A stretch of 64,000 nt of DNA. Origin: Rhodanobacteraceae bacterium (GTDB taxonomy: Bacteria; Pseudomonadota; Gammaproteobacteria; Xanthomonadales; SZUA-5). The stretch covers positions 1-64,000 of the forward strand of contig JADJPR010000016.1 in assembly GCA_016713135.1 (NCBI GenBank). Direction: 5' to 3'. Position numbers and translations under genes: made by a program. Of this stretch, positions 12,227 through 21,257 are shown one piece after another (positions within the stretch are counted from its first letter, which is position 1; every line of letters starts with the position of its first letter). The notes under the pieces were generated by a model. The model did not search any database, was not told the DNA's origin, and saw only the letters and a list, made by a program, of their open reading frames with translations.

Positions 12227-12676
12227 TCAATCCAGGGTGCGCCGGATCGCCACCCCCAGCCGCATCTCCCACTCCAGCGGCCGCTCGCTGGATGAGAGCG
12301 CCTGGTTGACGATCAGCCAGTCGTCGATCGGCCTGGCCTCGACGTATTTGCGGAACAGGTTGTAGAGCGCGTAGTAGGCGTATTCGACCGGGTCCGGGAA
12401 TTCGAGGTCATCGTCTTGCAGCGCGGTGATCGGCTCGCGGTAGCGCACGGCCACCCGGCGGGTATCGGCGCCGGCCTGCGCGCAAGCCAGCGCGTCGTCG
12501 GGCAGGCGGGTGTCGACCCATTGCTCGGTGCCGGCGACGGTCTCGACATAGCGGATCGGTGCCGCCTGTTCGACGAAGGCCCACCAGCGGTGCAGGGCGA
12601 ATTCGCACAGTTCGAAATGAACCGCGCGGCGGCCGGCGGCGCCGAGCGCGAGGAACTGGGTGTGCAGCGATTCCAT
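12227..12676 (-). CDS. Hypothetical protein
   Basis: A 149-residue soluble protein with no recognised domain. The ATG at 12676 (MESLHTQFLALG) is preferred to the one at 12694 because it begins the first predicted helix. The composition is rich in aromatic and acidic residues, with a central EFPDPVEYAYYALYNLFRKY segment and a C-terminal W-x-M-R-L-G-V-A-I strand. No signal peptide or membrane segment is present. It is convergent with the alpha-2-macroglobulin gene and stands alone. Coding character is good (no shadow frame fits as well), but no function can be assigned. A small immunity-like or adaptor protein is one possibility, without evidence. Confidence 0.65.
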   Translation of the reverse strand: MESLHTQFLALGAAGRRAVHFELCEFALHRWWAFVEQAAPIRYVETVAGTEQWVDTRLPDDALACAQAGADTRRVAVRYREPITALQDDDLEFPDPVEYAYYALYNLFRKYVEARPIDDWLIVNQALSSSERPLEWEMRLGVAIRRTLD

Positions 12677-12842
12677 GCCAAGGCGCCCGGCCAAAGGTCG
12701 ATCTGATCGGCAGCCTAAGCGAAACTGAATGCGGCCGCGAATGGCCGGAAAATCAGGCGATCATTCAGAATCATCCGCGCAAGCTGATCACACCGCCGAT
12801 AGCCATCGCGCGGGCCGTTTCCAGCGTTCTGCGAGGTGAGTC

Positions 12843-13658
12843 ATGAAAAGCTTCCTGGTCCTGTCGATGGGTGCCCTGCTGGTGGCGGCCGCGGCCGGCG
12901 CGCCGGCGCAGGGCTTGTCGTCGGTGGAAGGGCGTGGCCGCGACGAAGGCCGTGGGCAGGAGCGCAGCGCGCCCTCCCATGAGCGCGGCGGTGGGCAGGA
13001 TTTCAATGGCGGTCGTGGCACGTCTGATCGTAGCCAGGGTCGTGGTGGCCGCGAGCAGTCCTGGGGTGGCGGCCAGCAGCCGGTGCAGCCGCATTCCCAG
13101 GGCTATGGCTTCGGCCAGGTGCCAAGCAACAGTGGCCAGGTGCAGCCGCAATACCAGCAGCCACGCCAGGAATGGGGCCGCCAGGAGTCCCGCGACCAGC
13201 GCCAGCAGTGGGGCGGCGACCGGCGCTGGAACGACCGCGGCCTGCCGGACGTGAATCAACAGTACTACGGCCAGCAGCGCTACGATCGCCGGGACCATGA
13301 CCGTCACGACCGTCACGACCGCGACTGGAACCGCTACGACCGCCACGACCGCCACGACCGCGGCTGGCGCGAAAGCGGCTGGCGCCGCAGCTGGAACCAT
13401 GGCTGGACCGGCCACCGCTACCGCGCGCCGTCGCGCTACTACTGGCCGCGCGGCTACAGCTACAGCTCGCGCAGCTGGTATGTCGGCTTCCGCCTTCCGA
13501 GCGCCTTTTATGGCCGCAGCTACTACGTCGACTACCGCCCGTATGGCCTGGCGCCGCCGCCGTGGGGCTGCCAGTGGATCCGCATCGACGGCGACGTGCT
13601 GCTGGTCGAGATCGCCACCGGCGAGATCGTGGACATCCTGTACGGGTTCTACTACTGA
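12843..13658 (+). CDS. Secreted RcnB-family protein with long Gln/Gly/Arg and His-Asp repeat linker
   Basis: Residues 1-23 are a signal peptide (MKSFLVLSMGALLVAAAAGAPAQ). A hydrophilic linker of about 150 residues is rich in G, Q, R and D. It contains a tandem D-R-H-D-R-H-D track (residues about 150-178) that looks able to bind divalent metal. The C-terminal 50 residues carry the RcnB fold signature (DYRPYGLAPPPWGCQWIRI, then LLVEIATGEIVDIL). E. coli RcnB is a periplasmic protein needed for nickel/cobalt homeostasis. The length (271) exceeds E. coli RcnB because of the linker. A good ribosome site (GAGGTG) lies 8 bases before the ATG. Metal binding here is inferred from composition. Confidence 0.8.
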   Translation: MKSFLVLSMGALLVAAAAGAPAQGLSSVEGRGRDEGRGQERSAPSHERGGGQDFNGGRGTSDRSQGRGGREQSWGGGQQPVQPHSQGYGFGQVPSNSGQVQPQYQQPRQEWGRQESRDQRQQWGGDRRWNDRGLPDVNQQYYGQQRYDRRDHDRHDRHDRDWNRYDRHDRHDRGWRESGWRRSWNHGWTGHRYRAPSRYYWPRGYSYSSRSWYVGFRLPSAFYGRSYYVDYRPYGLAPPPWGCQWIRIDGDVLLVEIATGEIVDILYGFYY

Positions 13659-13816
13659 GGAGCTGGTGTTGGTATTGGTTGAAGTGCAGAGCCGCTCTTC
13701 GCCAACACCAACCCTGCACTTCGGGTCTTGAAGTTGGTGTTGGTTGGAGCGCAGGGCCGCTCTTCACCAACACCAACAACCCACACCAACACCGTTCATG
13801 AACACCAACACTGGCT
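13659..13816. repeat. TTGGTGTTGG-family intergenic hairpin cluster
   Basis: Between the convergent RcnB-like and MFS genes, two left arms (GGTGTTGGTATTGGTTGAAG and AAGTTGGTGTTGGTTGGAG) alternate with right arms rich in CCAACACCAA. A duplicated middle (GCAGAGCCGCTCTTC and GCAGGGCCGCTCTTC) shows that a unit of about 70 bases has been repeated. The same words occur at 51693-51799. Confidence 0.8.
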
Positions 13817-15109
13817 TCAGTCCGCTCCGAACGCCGCGCGCCTGCCGCGCTCCACGTCCACCCCGCGCACCACCAGCAGGCCGAACACGAAGAATGCGCC
13901 GGTGCACAGCATCGCCAGGCGGTGGTTGCCGGTGAACACCCAGGTGGCCAGGCCATAGCAGATCGGGCCGATGATGGTGGCCAGGCGCACCGCCAGGCTC
14001 CACAGGCCGAAGTACTCGGCCACCCGGTCGGCGGGCGCGAGGTAGCCCACCATCGCGCGGCCGGCGGACTGCGAGGCGCCCATCGCGATGCCTGCCAGGT
14101 TCGCCGCGGCCCAGAACAGCGGGCGGGTGGTCGCGAAATAGGCCATCAGCACCATGCCCAGCCACAGCCAGAGCGAGAGCATCAGCGCGCGGCGGTGGCC
14201 GATGTGGTCCTGCACCCAGCCGAAGCCGAAGGCACCGATGGCCGCGGTGACATTCACCGCGAGCACCAGTTTCAGCGTGTCCGCGGTGTCGAAGCCCATC
14301 GCCTCCTGCGCGTAGACCGCGGCGAGTGCGACCACCACGGCCACTCCCGCCTGGTAGCCGGTGATCGCCACCAGCAAGCGGCGCAGGTCCTTCAGGTGCG
14401 CGCCCTCGTTCCAGGTCTGGCGCAAGCGCCCGAAGGCCTGCTGGACGAGCGAACCGCGCGCGGCCGGCGGTGGCTCGGCATGCTCCTTCAGCACCAGCAG
14501 GCTGGGCAACGCGGCGATCAGGAAGAACACCGCGGTGATCGCCATGCAGCCGGGCACGAACTCGGCCGCGGTGGCCCCGCGCGCCTGTGCGCCCTGCACA
14601 TAGCCCAGGCACAGCGCCAGCGCGGCCAGCCCGCCGCCATAGCCGAGCGACCAGCCATAGCCGGAAAGGCGCCCGAGTGCCTGCGGTTTCGCCAGCAGCG
14701 GCAGCCAGGCTGCGATCAGCCCTTCGCCCAGGCCAAAACCGATCGCCGAAATGATCACGAACAGCATCGCCAGGCCCACATCGCCCGGGCCCACCGCCAT
14801 CAGACCGAGCGTGCCGACCACGCAGGCCAGCGTGCTGGCGGCGAGGAAAGGCTTCTTGCGCGCCCGCGCGTCCGCCGCCGCGCCCGCCAACGGCCCGAGG
14901 ACCATCACCACCGCCGCCGCCACCGAGACCGCGAAGGTCCACGCCAGCGTCGCCCACGGCTTGCCCGCCGCCACGGTTGCAACGAAATAGGCGTTGAACA
15001 CTGCGGTCGAGACCACCGTGGTGTAACTGGAATTGGCGAAATCGTAGAAGGCCCAGGACCAGAACTCACGCTGGCGCACGCCCGGGAGCAGCAGGGGATA
15101 GAGCGACAT
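13817..15109 (-). CDS. MFS transporter, UMF1/Atg22-like family
   Basis: A 430-residue integral membrane transporter with about 12 hydrophobic segments. The N-terminus REFWSWAFYDFANSSYTTV is the family signature of the unknown-major-facilitator UMF1 group, related to fungal Atg22. A loop LKEHAEPPPAARGSLVQQ splits the two six-helix halves, and DHIGHRRAL is a motif-A-like loop. The ATG at 15109 begins the conserved block; much longer upstream frames contain no recognisable sequence. Substrate is unknown; the fungal relative exports amino acids from the vacuole. It is divergent from the lipoprotein/sigma-factor operon and convergent with the RcnB-like gene. Confidence 0.85.
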   Translation of the reverse strand: MSLYPLLLPGVRQREFWSWAFYDFANSSYTTVVSTAVFNAYFVATVAAGKPWATLAWTFAVSVAAAVVMVLGPLAGAAADARARKKPFLAASTLACVVGTLGLMAVGPGDVGLAMLFVIISAIGFGLGEGLIAAWLPLLAKPQALGRLSGYGWSLGYGGGLAALALCLGYVQGAQARGATAAEFVPGCMAITAVFFLIAALPSLLVLKEHAEPPPAARGSLVQQAFGRLRQTWNEGAHLKDLRRLLVAITGYQAGVAVVVALAAVYAQEAMGFDTADTLKLVLAVNVTAAIGAFGFGWVQDHIGHRRALMLSLWLWLGMVLMAYFATTRPLFWAAANLAGIAMGASQSAGRAMVGYLAPADRVAEYFGLWSLAVRLATIIGPICYGLATWVFTGNHRLAMLCTGAFFVFGLLVVRGVDVERGRRAAFGAD

Positions 15110-15180
15110 GGGCGGCGGCCGGCGGCGGAGGCGATCAGGGGATGCTAGCGGGCGCGGAGGGGGCGCGCGACACGCGATAC

Positions 15181-15326
15181 GGGGCACGGGGCACGAGGGC
15201 ACGAGGGCACGGGAAGACTTCGTGCCGGATTGCGCGCTGATCGCGGTTCGCGTTGACGGTGGCCCCTGCAGATCGCCCAGGCGTGCGAGCCTTTCTCGTG
15301 CCCCGTGCCCCGTGCCCCGCGGGAAG
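15181..15326. repeat. GGCACGAG-family hairpin
   Basis: The left arm (15181-15215) is made of GGGGCACGGGGCACGAG reiterations. The right arm (15291-15326) is the complementary CTCGTGCCCCGTGCCCC series. The loop is about 75 bases. It sits between the divergent MFS gene and the lipoprotein gene and recurs at 57409-57640. Confidence 0.8.
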
Positions 15327-15394
15327 AAATTCCGCGCTCGCGTGTATCCAGGATCATCCGCCGGTGGCGACCGGCCCTGACCCCGAGGTGTACG

Positions 15395-16093
15395 ATGATC
15401 ACGACCCTGCTGCGCACCACTGCCCTGGGTGCACTTCTCATGCTGGCTGCCTGCGAGCGCGCGCCCGTGGGCGGCGCCGCAACCGATCCGCCACAGAGCC
15501 TGCGGGTGTACACGGTACCGGCCGAGCGCGCAGAAGCACTGCGTGATGCCCTGGCCGGCGCGATCGGCAAGAACGGCCGGGTGTCGCTGGCGCCGCCGGA
15601 CCGGTTGCTCGTGGTGGCCCCGGACGGGCTGCAGACTTCGGTCGCGGAGAACCTCGGCAGCCTGGTGCAGGCCGCGCCGCCGGCCGCGCCCGATCCGGGA
15701 CCGGTGCGGCTCATCACCTGGGTGGTCGATGTCGCCGAAGGGAACACGGTCGACCCCAGACTCGAACCGATTGAAGCGACGCTCGCGGCCTTGCGCGAGC
15801 CGCTGGCCGCAACCGGGTTTGCGCTGTTCGGACAGATCGCGATCACCGGCGATGTGGGCGAGCGCGCGCCCACCCAGAGCGCGGGGGACGGCCGGACCCA
15901 ATTGCAGGTGCGGCTGTCCCAGACCGAGGGCGGCGTGCGGGCCGACATCAGCGTCTCCGCGGAGCGCATGCACCTGCGCACCCAGACCCGCCTCAAGTTC
16001 GGCGAAACCGTGGTGCTGGCGCAGGCCATGCCCGAGGACGCGGGCGGCAGTCGCGTCCGCCTGGTGATCGTGCGCGCCGATCCGGCTGGCTGA
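15395..16093 (+). CDS. Hypothetical lipoprotein, first gene of a sigma-factor operon
   Basis: A 232-residue lipoprotein. The signal peptide ends in a lipobox (LLMLAAC, Cys at residue 20). The mature part starts with SLRVYTVPAERAEALRDAL...GRVSLAPPDRLLVVAP. This pattern resembles small alpha/beta domains of the secretin N-terminal type, in which a position-specific value is held and resolved by VVAP-like strands. A second domain, from RLITWVVDVAEGN, ends in LRTQTRLKFGETVVLAQAM, again secretin-N-like. No beta-barrel secretin domain follows. The ATG at 15395 is chosen because it begins the signal peptide. It lies 16 bases upstream of the ECF sigma gene, so the two are probably cotranscribed. Function unknown. 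Confidence 0.75.
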   Translation: MITTLLRTTALGALLMLAACERAPVGGAATDPPQSLRVYTVPAERAEALRDALAGAIGKNGRVSLAPPDRLLVVAPDGLQTSVAENLGSLVQAAPPAAPDPGPVRLITWVVDVAEGNTVDPRLEPIEATLAALREPLAATGFALFGQIAITGDVGERAPTQSAGDGRTQLQVRLSQTEGGVRADISVSAERMHLRTQTRLKFGETVVLAQAMPEDAGGSRVRLVIVRADPAG

Positions 16094-16109
16094 GCCGGAC
16101 TCCCGCTCC

Positions 16110-16652
16110 ATGGCGATCAGCGAGGCCGAATTGCTGGGGGCGTTCAGGCGCCTCGAGCGGCCGCTGTACAACGTGCTCTATCGCTGGCTGTGGCATGCGC
16201 ACGACTGCCAGGACCTGGTTCAGGACAGCTTCCTCAAGGTCTGGGACCAGCGCGCGGCGGTCGACGCCAGCCGCCTCGATGCGCTGATTTACACCACCGC
16301 GCTGAACCTGGCGAAGAACAAGCTGCGCTGGCGCGGGCTGTGGCGCTGGGGCGAGATCGACGCTGCGTCGCCGGGCGAAAGCAGCGATGGCCCGGAGATG
16401 CAGGCCGAGCGCCGTCGGCGCGAGCAGGTCCTGCGGCGGGCACTCGACGGCCTGGACCGCGACAGCCGCAACCTGGTGCTGCTCAGCGAATGCGCCGGGC
16501 TCAGCACCGATGAACTGGCCGCAGTGTTCGGCTGGCCTGCCGGCACCGTGGCCTCGCGCAAGCACCGCGCGCTGGCGCGGCTGCGCGAGGATCTGGCGCG
16601 CTCGGGTATCGCCGCCGCCGGGATCGATGGCATCACGGAGACCCACCCATGA
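16110..16652 (+). CDS. ECF-type RNA polymerase sigma factor
   Basis: A 180-residue sigma-70 family factor with region 2 (residues about 12-75; HDCQDLVQDSFLKVWDQ is the region 2.2/2.3 block that contacts core polymerase and the -10 element) and region 4 (about 110-165; LSTDELAAVFGWPAGTVASRKHRALARLR is the -35-reading helix-turn-helix). It directs RNA polymerase to a small regulon. The ATG of the next gene overlaps its stop (ATGA at 16649-16652), the usual arrangement of an ECF factor and its anti-sigma. The inducing signal is unknown; the upstream lipoprotein may belong to the sensing path. Confidence 0.9.
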   Translation: MAISEAELLGAFRRLERPLYNVLYRWLWHAHDCQDLVQDSFLKVWDQRAAVDASRLDALIYTTALNLAKNKLRWRGLWRWGEIDAASPGESSDGPEMQAERRRREQVLRRALDGLDRDSRNLVLLSECAGLSTDELAAVFGWPAGTVASRKHRALARLREDLARSGIAAAGIDGITETHP

Positions 16653-17002
16653 ACGAACTGAAACCGTGGTTGCCCGCACTGGATCCGCCGCCCGGCGGCC
16701 ATGCGCGGCTCGCCGCTGCGATCGCCGCGCGCCGCCAGCGCGCCGCGCGCCACGCCTGGCGCGCTCGCCTGGCCTGGGCCGGCGCCGCCGCGGCGCTGGT
16801 CCTGGCGCTGACGCCGCTGCTGCGCACGCCGGATGCCGAGCGCCAGCAGCGCGAAGCGATCGCGGCAGGCCTGGAGCGGGCCTGGGCGCAGGGCGACGCG
16901 GAGATCGTGGTGACTGACGGCGCCGCCGCCGAGATGCTCAAGGCGCCGGGATTGCGCGCCTACTGGGTGGGCACGCTGCGCGATCCAGCTGAGATCAGAT
17001 AG
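16649..17002 (+). CDS. Small single-pass membrane protein, probable anti-sigma factor
   Basis: A 117-residue protein translationally coupled to the ECF factor. A charged, alanine/arginine-rich N-terminal half (LAAAIAARRQRAARHAWRAR) would be cytoplasmic and bind sigma. One membrane segment follows (residues about 42-60, LAWAGAAAALVLALTPLL), then a short periplasmic tail (AEIVVTDGAAAEMLKAPG). No zinc-binding HxxxCxxC motif is present, so it is not a ZAS-type anti-sigma. The assignment rests on position, topology and size. Its last 8 bases overlap the 3' end of uppP on the other strand. Confidence 0.65.
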   Translation: MNELKPWLPALDPPPGGHARLAAAIAARRQRAARHAWRARLAWAGAAAALVLALTPLLRTPDAERQQREAIAAGLERAWAQGDAEIVVTDGAAAEMLKAPGLRAYWVGTLRDPAEIR

Positions 17003-17828
17003 AAAAGGCGCCCGCCGCCAGCGCCAGCAGCACCAGGCCGAGCGCCAGTCGGTAGACGAAGAAGGGCAGCATGCCGATGCGCCGGATCGTGGCGAGGAAG
17101 AAGTGGATGCACAGGTAGCCGGCCACCGCGCTGATCGCGGCGCCCAGCCAGAAGCTCCCCGCGTCCGTGTCGCTACCGTCCTTCATCAGTTCCGCCACGC
17201 CGTGCAGGCCGGCGGCGGCAGTGATCGGCACCGCGAGCAGGAAGGAGAAGCGCGCCGCGGCCTGGCGCTCCAGGCCAAGCAGCAGGCCGGCGGTCATCGT
17301 GATGCCCGAGCGCGACACGCCCGGCACCAGCGCCAGCGCCTGGGCGCAGCCGATCAGCACCGCCTGGCCGACGCTCAGGCTGCGCTCGCCGCGTTCGCTC
17401 TTCGCCGCGCGGCCGAAGGCAAAGAACAGCAGCGCGCCGAACACGATCTGGGTGCAGCCGATGACCGCATAGCTGCGCAGCGCGGTGGCACCCGCATCGC
17501 CCAGCGCCAGCGCGGCCAGCCCGCCGGGAATCGTCGCCAGCATCAGCCCCAGGAGCGTGCGCTGCTCGTTGTCGAGCGGCTTGCCCGGCCGCCAGAACCA
17601 CAGCGAGGTCAGCAGCGCGAACCAGTCGCGGCGGAAGTACACCAGCACCGCCAGCAGCGTGCCCAAGTGCAGGCCAAGGTCGAACACCAGCCCCTGGTAA
17701 CCCGAGCCGAACCACTCGCCGGCCAGATACAGGTGCGCGGAGGAGGAAATCGGCAGGAACTCGGTCAGCGCCTGGATCAGCGCGAGCATCAGCACATCGA
17801 GGAATTCCAAGGCGGGTCCAGGCGACAT
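16995..17828 (-). CDS. uppP: Undecaprenyl-diphosphatase
   Basis: An integral membrane enzyme (277 residues) that dephosphorylates undecaprenyl diphosphate to recycle the lipid carrier for peptidoglycan and other envelope polymers; overexpression in other bacteria gives bacitracin resistance. Both family motifs are present: ALTEFLPISSSAHL at residues 20-33 (catalytic glutamates and serines) and PGVSRSGITMTAGLLLGL near 170-187 with the catalytic Arg. About eight membrane segments are seen. It is divergent from slyX and overlaps the anti-sigma gene tail to tail by 8 bases, so there is no room for a terminator between them. Confidence 0.95.
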   Translation of the reverse strand: MSPGPALEFLDVLMLALIQALTEFLPISSSAHLYLAGEWFGSGYQGLVFDLGLHLGTLLAVLVYFRRDWFALLTSLWFWRPGKPLDNEQRTLLGLMLATIPGGLAALALGDAGATALRSYAVIGCTQIVFGALLFFAFGRAAKSERGERSLSVGQAVLIGCAQALALVPGVSRSGITMTAGLLLGLERQAAARFSFLLAVPITAAAGLHGVAELMKDGSDTDAGSFWLGAAISAVAGYLCIHFFLATIRRIGMLPFFVYRLALGLVLLALAAGAFSI

Positions 17829-17954
17829 CGACGGGAGCGCGCATGCTCGGCAGCGCGGCCGGAGCGGTCAAGCCACCCGTCGCGGTTGTCTCCGCTTCGC
17901 CAGCGCACCTTGCCCGCGCGATATCCTCGGCCCATCGCCACCACGCTGAAACCG

Positions 17955-18158
17955 ATGGAAACCCGCATCGAGGAACTGGAGATCCGCGTCGCCTTCCAGG
18001 ACGATCTGCTGCACACCCTGAACGAGCAGGTGCATGCGCTGCATCAGGAGCTGGCGCGCGTGCGCAGCGAGCTGCAATCGATGCGCGAGCGCGTCGAGGG
18101 GCTGAAGTCCGGCGGCCCTGCGGACCCGGCCTCCGAGCCACCGCCGCCGCACTATTGA
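17955..18158 (+). CDS. slyX: SlyX family protein
   Basis: A 67-residue coiled-coil protein: METRIEELEIRVAFQDDLLHT is the conserved SlyX opening, followed by heptad-like leucines to residue 49 and a proline-rich tail ending in PPPPHY, the typical C-terminus. SlyX is conserved in gammaproteobacteria, often near the slyD peptidyl-prolyl isomerase gene, but its role is not known. The ATG at 17955 is fixed by this N-terminus; longer frames upstream are not conserved. It stands alone, divergent from uppP. Confidence 0.9.
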   Translation: METRIEELEIRVAFQDDLLHTLNEQVHALHQELARVRSELQSMRERVEGLKSGGPADPASEPPPPHY

Positions 18159-18544
18159 CGCCTTGCGCTTCGCGCGGGACCGAGATCGGATAAGCGAGGC
18201 ACTCCGTGTGGGAGCGACTTCGGCCGCGAGCATTCACAGGCGGCCGGCGCATTCCGGATACCGGGCTTGTCCGCAACCCATGCGCCGCATGTCCCGGCCT
18301 TGCCTGATCTTGCTCCTCAGCACCGCGGCCCACGCCGGCCAGAGCAAATGTTGCGACGCATAGACGCCGACCTCGCCGCCGCGGAACAGGCTTTCGCGGC
18401 GAGCGACAAAGCCCGCGCCGGCGAACTCCTCGGCGCCGCCGACCTCGCCTTGGGCGGCATGGCCAGCGAGCGCCTGGTGCGCCTGGCGCTCGCTGGCGCC
18501 GGGCTTTGGCCCCTGATTTCCGCGGATCGCGGGCGACGCCTGGG
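18159..18544. repeat. Intergenic region with REP-like element between convergent genes
   Basis: No gene is supported here. Bases 18206-18229 read GTGTGGGAGCGACTTCGGCCG followed by CGA, the half-palindromic REP word common in Xanthomonadales and pseudomonads. The remainder (18240-18540) is open in several frames and looks like other dispersed non-coding repeats of the group, but no second copy occurs in this window. Confidence 0.5.
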
Positions 18545-21257
18545 TCAGTCCGCGCCGGGATCCGGATGCTGCGCCAGCCAGGCCTGCACCTCGGCGAGTT
18601 CGAACCCCGGGCCACCGTGTGCGCGCGCCTCGAGGAGCGCCGCCTCGGCCAGCGCCACGGCCTGCGGCTGGTGGCCCAGGTCCCATTCGATGCGCGCGAG
18701 CAGGAAGCGCGAGGCGCCGCGCTCGTCGGGCTCCTCGCCAAGCTTTTCGTAGGCAGCGAGCGCGGCCGCGGCATGTTCGCGTGCCGGCGCCAGCTGGCCC
18801 GCCTGCCATTCGCGCAGCGCGAGGCTGGTAGCCGGCCAGCACGCTGTCGTGGTTTTCGCTGCCGAGCAGCGCCAGGTACATCGCCTGCGCCTGGCGCGAG
18901 TGCTCGACCGCCGCAGCGTAGTCCTGCAGCGTCGCCTCCGCACTCGCCAGGTTCATCAGCGATTGCGCGACATCCGGATGGCTCGCGCCGAGCACGCGCT
19001 GGCGATCCGCCAGCAACTCGCGGCACATCTGCAGCGCCTCACGCGGCTTGCCATGGTCCATCAGCAGGTTGGCGAGGTTGTTCCGGACCACCAGGGTGGA
19101 CCGGTGGTCGCGGCCCAGCTGCTTTTCCAGCACCGCCTGGGCCTCGCGGTAGAGCGCCTCGGCGCGAACAGCGTCGGCCTGGTCGGCGTAGGAGACTGCG
19201 AGGTTGAACAGCGCGTAGCCGGTGCGCGTGTGCGCGGGCCCGAAGATCCTGCGGGTGCCGGCGAGGATCTCCTCGCGCATGGCCAGCGCCGCCGCCCGGT
19301 CGCCACGCATGGATGCGAGGTTGGCCAGCGACTGCGCGGCAACCAGGTGGGTCGGATGGTCGTCCGGGTACACGCGATGCTTGAGCGCCGCAGTGGTGGT
19401 GCACAGGCTGAGCGCGCTCTGCTGCTCGCGGGCGTCGATCTCGATGCTGCACTCGATCTGCGACAGCGCGGCCAGCCGGGACAGCGATGGCTCGCTCTGC
19501 GCATCCAGCGGGATCGCCAGCGCCGCTTGGCGGTTGGCCACGCCGAGGGCGCGCAGCAGGATTTCGGCGCTCGCGGCCGCCGCTGCGCGCGCCTGCGCGG
19601 TGTCGCGGCGTTCCTGGGCAATCGTCGCCAGCTGCAGCCAGGCATCGCTTGCCTGCAGGGAGTCGCCCGCTTCCGTGGCCGAGGCCGCGATGCCGCGGAG
19701 GGTGTCGACCACCTCGGCGCCGCGGCCGCTCTTGGTCATCGCCAGGGCATGGGCGTAGTCGATGGCGCGGCGCTCGCCGCCGCCCAGGTGGATCGCCTCG
19801 GCAATCCGCAGGGCCTGCGCCGCCTGCGCCAGGCTGCGTTCCGGATCGCCCAGTTCGGCATGGATCAGCGCGAGCTGCGCATACAACCACGCGCGGGTGT
19901 CGTCGTGCCCGGCCAGCCGGGTCTCCAGGGAGCTGGCGCCCCGCTCGAGCGCCTGGCGCACGCTGATGTCCTCGCCGCGCGAGCGGGTGGGATCCGCGTT
20001 GCGCAGCAGTTCGACCAGGAAGCTGGTGACTTGCTCGGCCTTGTCGCGCTGGTGCGCGGCCTGGTCGCGCTGGCGCCGGGTCTCTTGCAGTTGTTGCCAC
20101 AGGACCACGCCGGAAACCAGCACCACCAGGAGCACGGCGGCCACGCTGCCGACCAGGTAACGGTGGCGCAGGGCGAACTTCGCGAGCGCATAGCGCCGGC
20201 TGCCGGCGCGCGCCGACACCGGCATGCCGCGCAGCCAGGCTTCCAGGTCGTCGCCCAGTTCGGCGGCCCCGCGGTAACGCGCCGCCGGATCCTTGCGCAG
20301 GCACTTGAGCAGAATGGCGTCCAGGTCCCCGCGCAGCGCGGCCGGCGCGATCCTTGTGGTTTCTGCGCGCAGGGCGAGGCTGGCGCGCAGGGGCTGGCTG
20401 TCGAGGATGGCGCGGAGCAGCGCGGGCGTGGCCTTCGCATCGGCATAAGGCAGGGCGCCGGTCAGCAGTTCGTAGGCCATCACGCCGAAGCTGTAGACGT
20501 CGGTCGCGGTGCTGATGGCCTCGCCGCGCACCTGCTCGGGCGCGGCGTAGCGCGGCGTCAGCAATTGCTCGCCGGTGGCCGTCTGGAACGAATCGCCGGT
20601 GTCGTCCAGCAGCTTCGCGATGCCGAAATCGAGCAGCTTGGGCGCGCCATAGCTGTCGATCATGATGTTGGCCGGCTTGAGGTCGCGGTGCACCACCAGC
20701 CGCTGGTGCGCGGCCTGCAGTGCCCGCGCGATGCTGACCAGCAGGCGGATCAGGGTGCGCAAATCCGGCTGTCGCCGCTGCACCCAGGCGTCCAGGCGCT
20801 CGCCATCGACGAATTCCATCGCCAGGTAGGGCGTGCCGTCCGCGAGGGTGCCGCCATCGTAGAGCCGCGCGATGTGCGGATGATCCAGGCTGGCGAGGAT
20901 CCGCCGTTCGCTGCGGAAGCGCGCCTGGTGTGCCGGCTGCGACCAGGCTTCGTGATGCAGGAACTTCAGCGCGATCGGCTGGCGTACGCCATCGTGGTCG
21001 CGCTCGGCGAGCCAGACCTCGCCCATGCCGCCGCGTCCGAGCAGGCGTTTCAGGGTGTATCCCGGCGGCACCCGGCGGGCACCGGGCGTATCGGGCGGCG
21101 GCTCCGCGTCGGCAGCAAGCAGCGCCTCGACCTCGTGGCGCAGCGCCGGATCGGCGGCGCACTCGGCGGCCAGCAAGGCGTCGCGGGCGCTCTCGGGTTG
21201 CTCGATCAGGCGCAGGTACAAGGTCTTCACCTGCTGGTAGCGCGTCTGGGTGTTCAT
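18545..21257 (-). CDS. Membrane Ser/Thr protein kinase with TPR domain, one frameshift near the C-terminus
   Basis: About 903 residues. The kinase domain spans about 67-345: glycine loop LGRGGMGEV (73-81), catalytic Lys98 in IALKF, HRDLKPAN (190-197) and DFG (210-212). One membrane segment follows (369-387), then a long TPR-type helical region with repeats such as GYALFNLAVSYADQADAVRA. Near 18830 the frame shifts by one base; the true ending continues as LALREWQAGQLAPAREHA and stops at 18545 (PDPGAD). The gene starts at ATG 21257, overlapping the stop of an ECF sigma gene (ATGA). This pairing matches systems in Xanthomonas and Vibrio in which the kinase phosphorylates and activates its ECF factor. 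What the TPR part senses is unknown. Confidence 0.88.
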
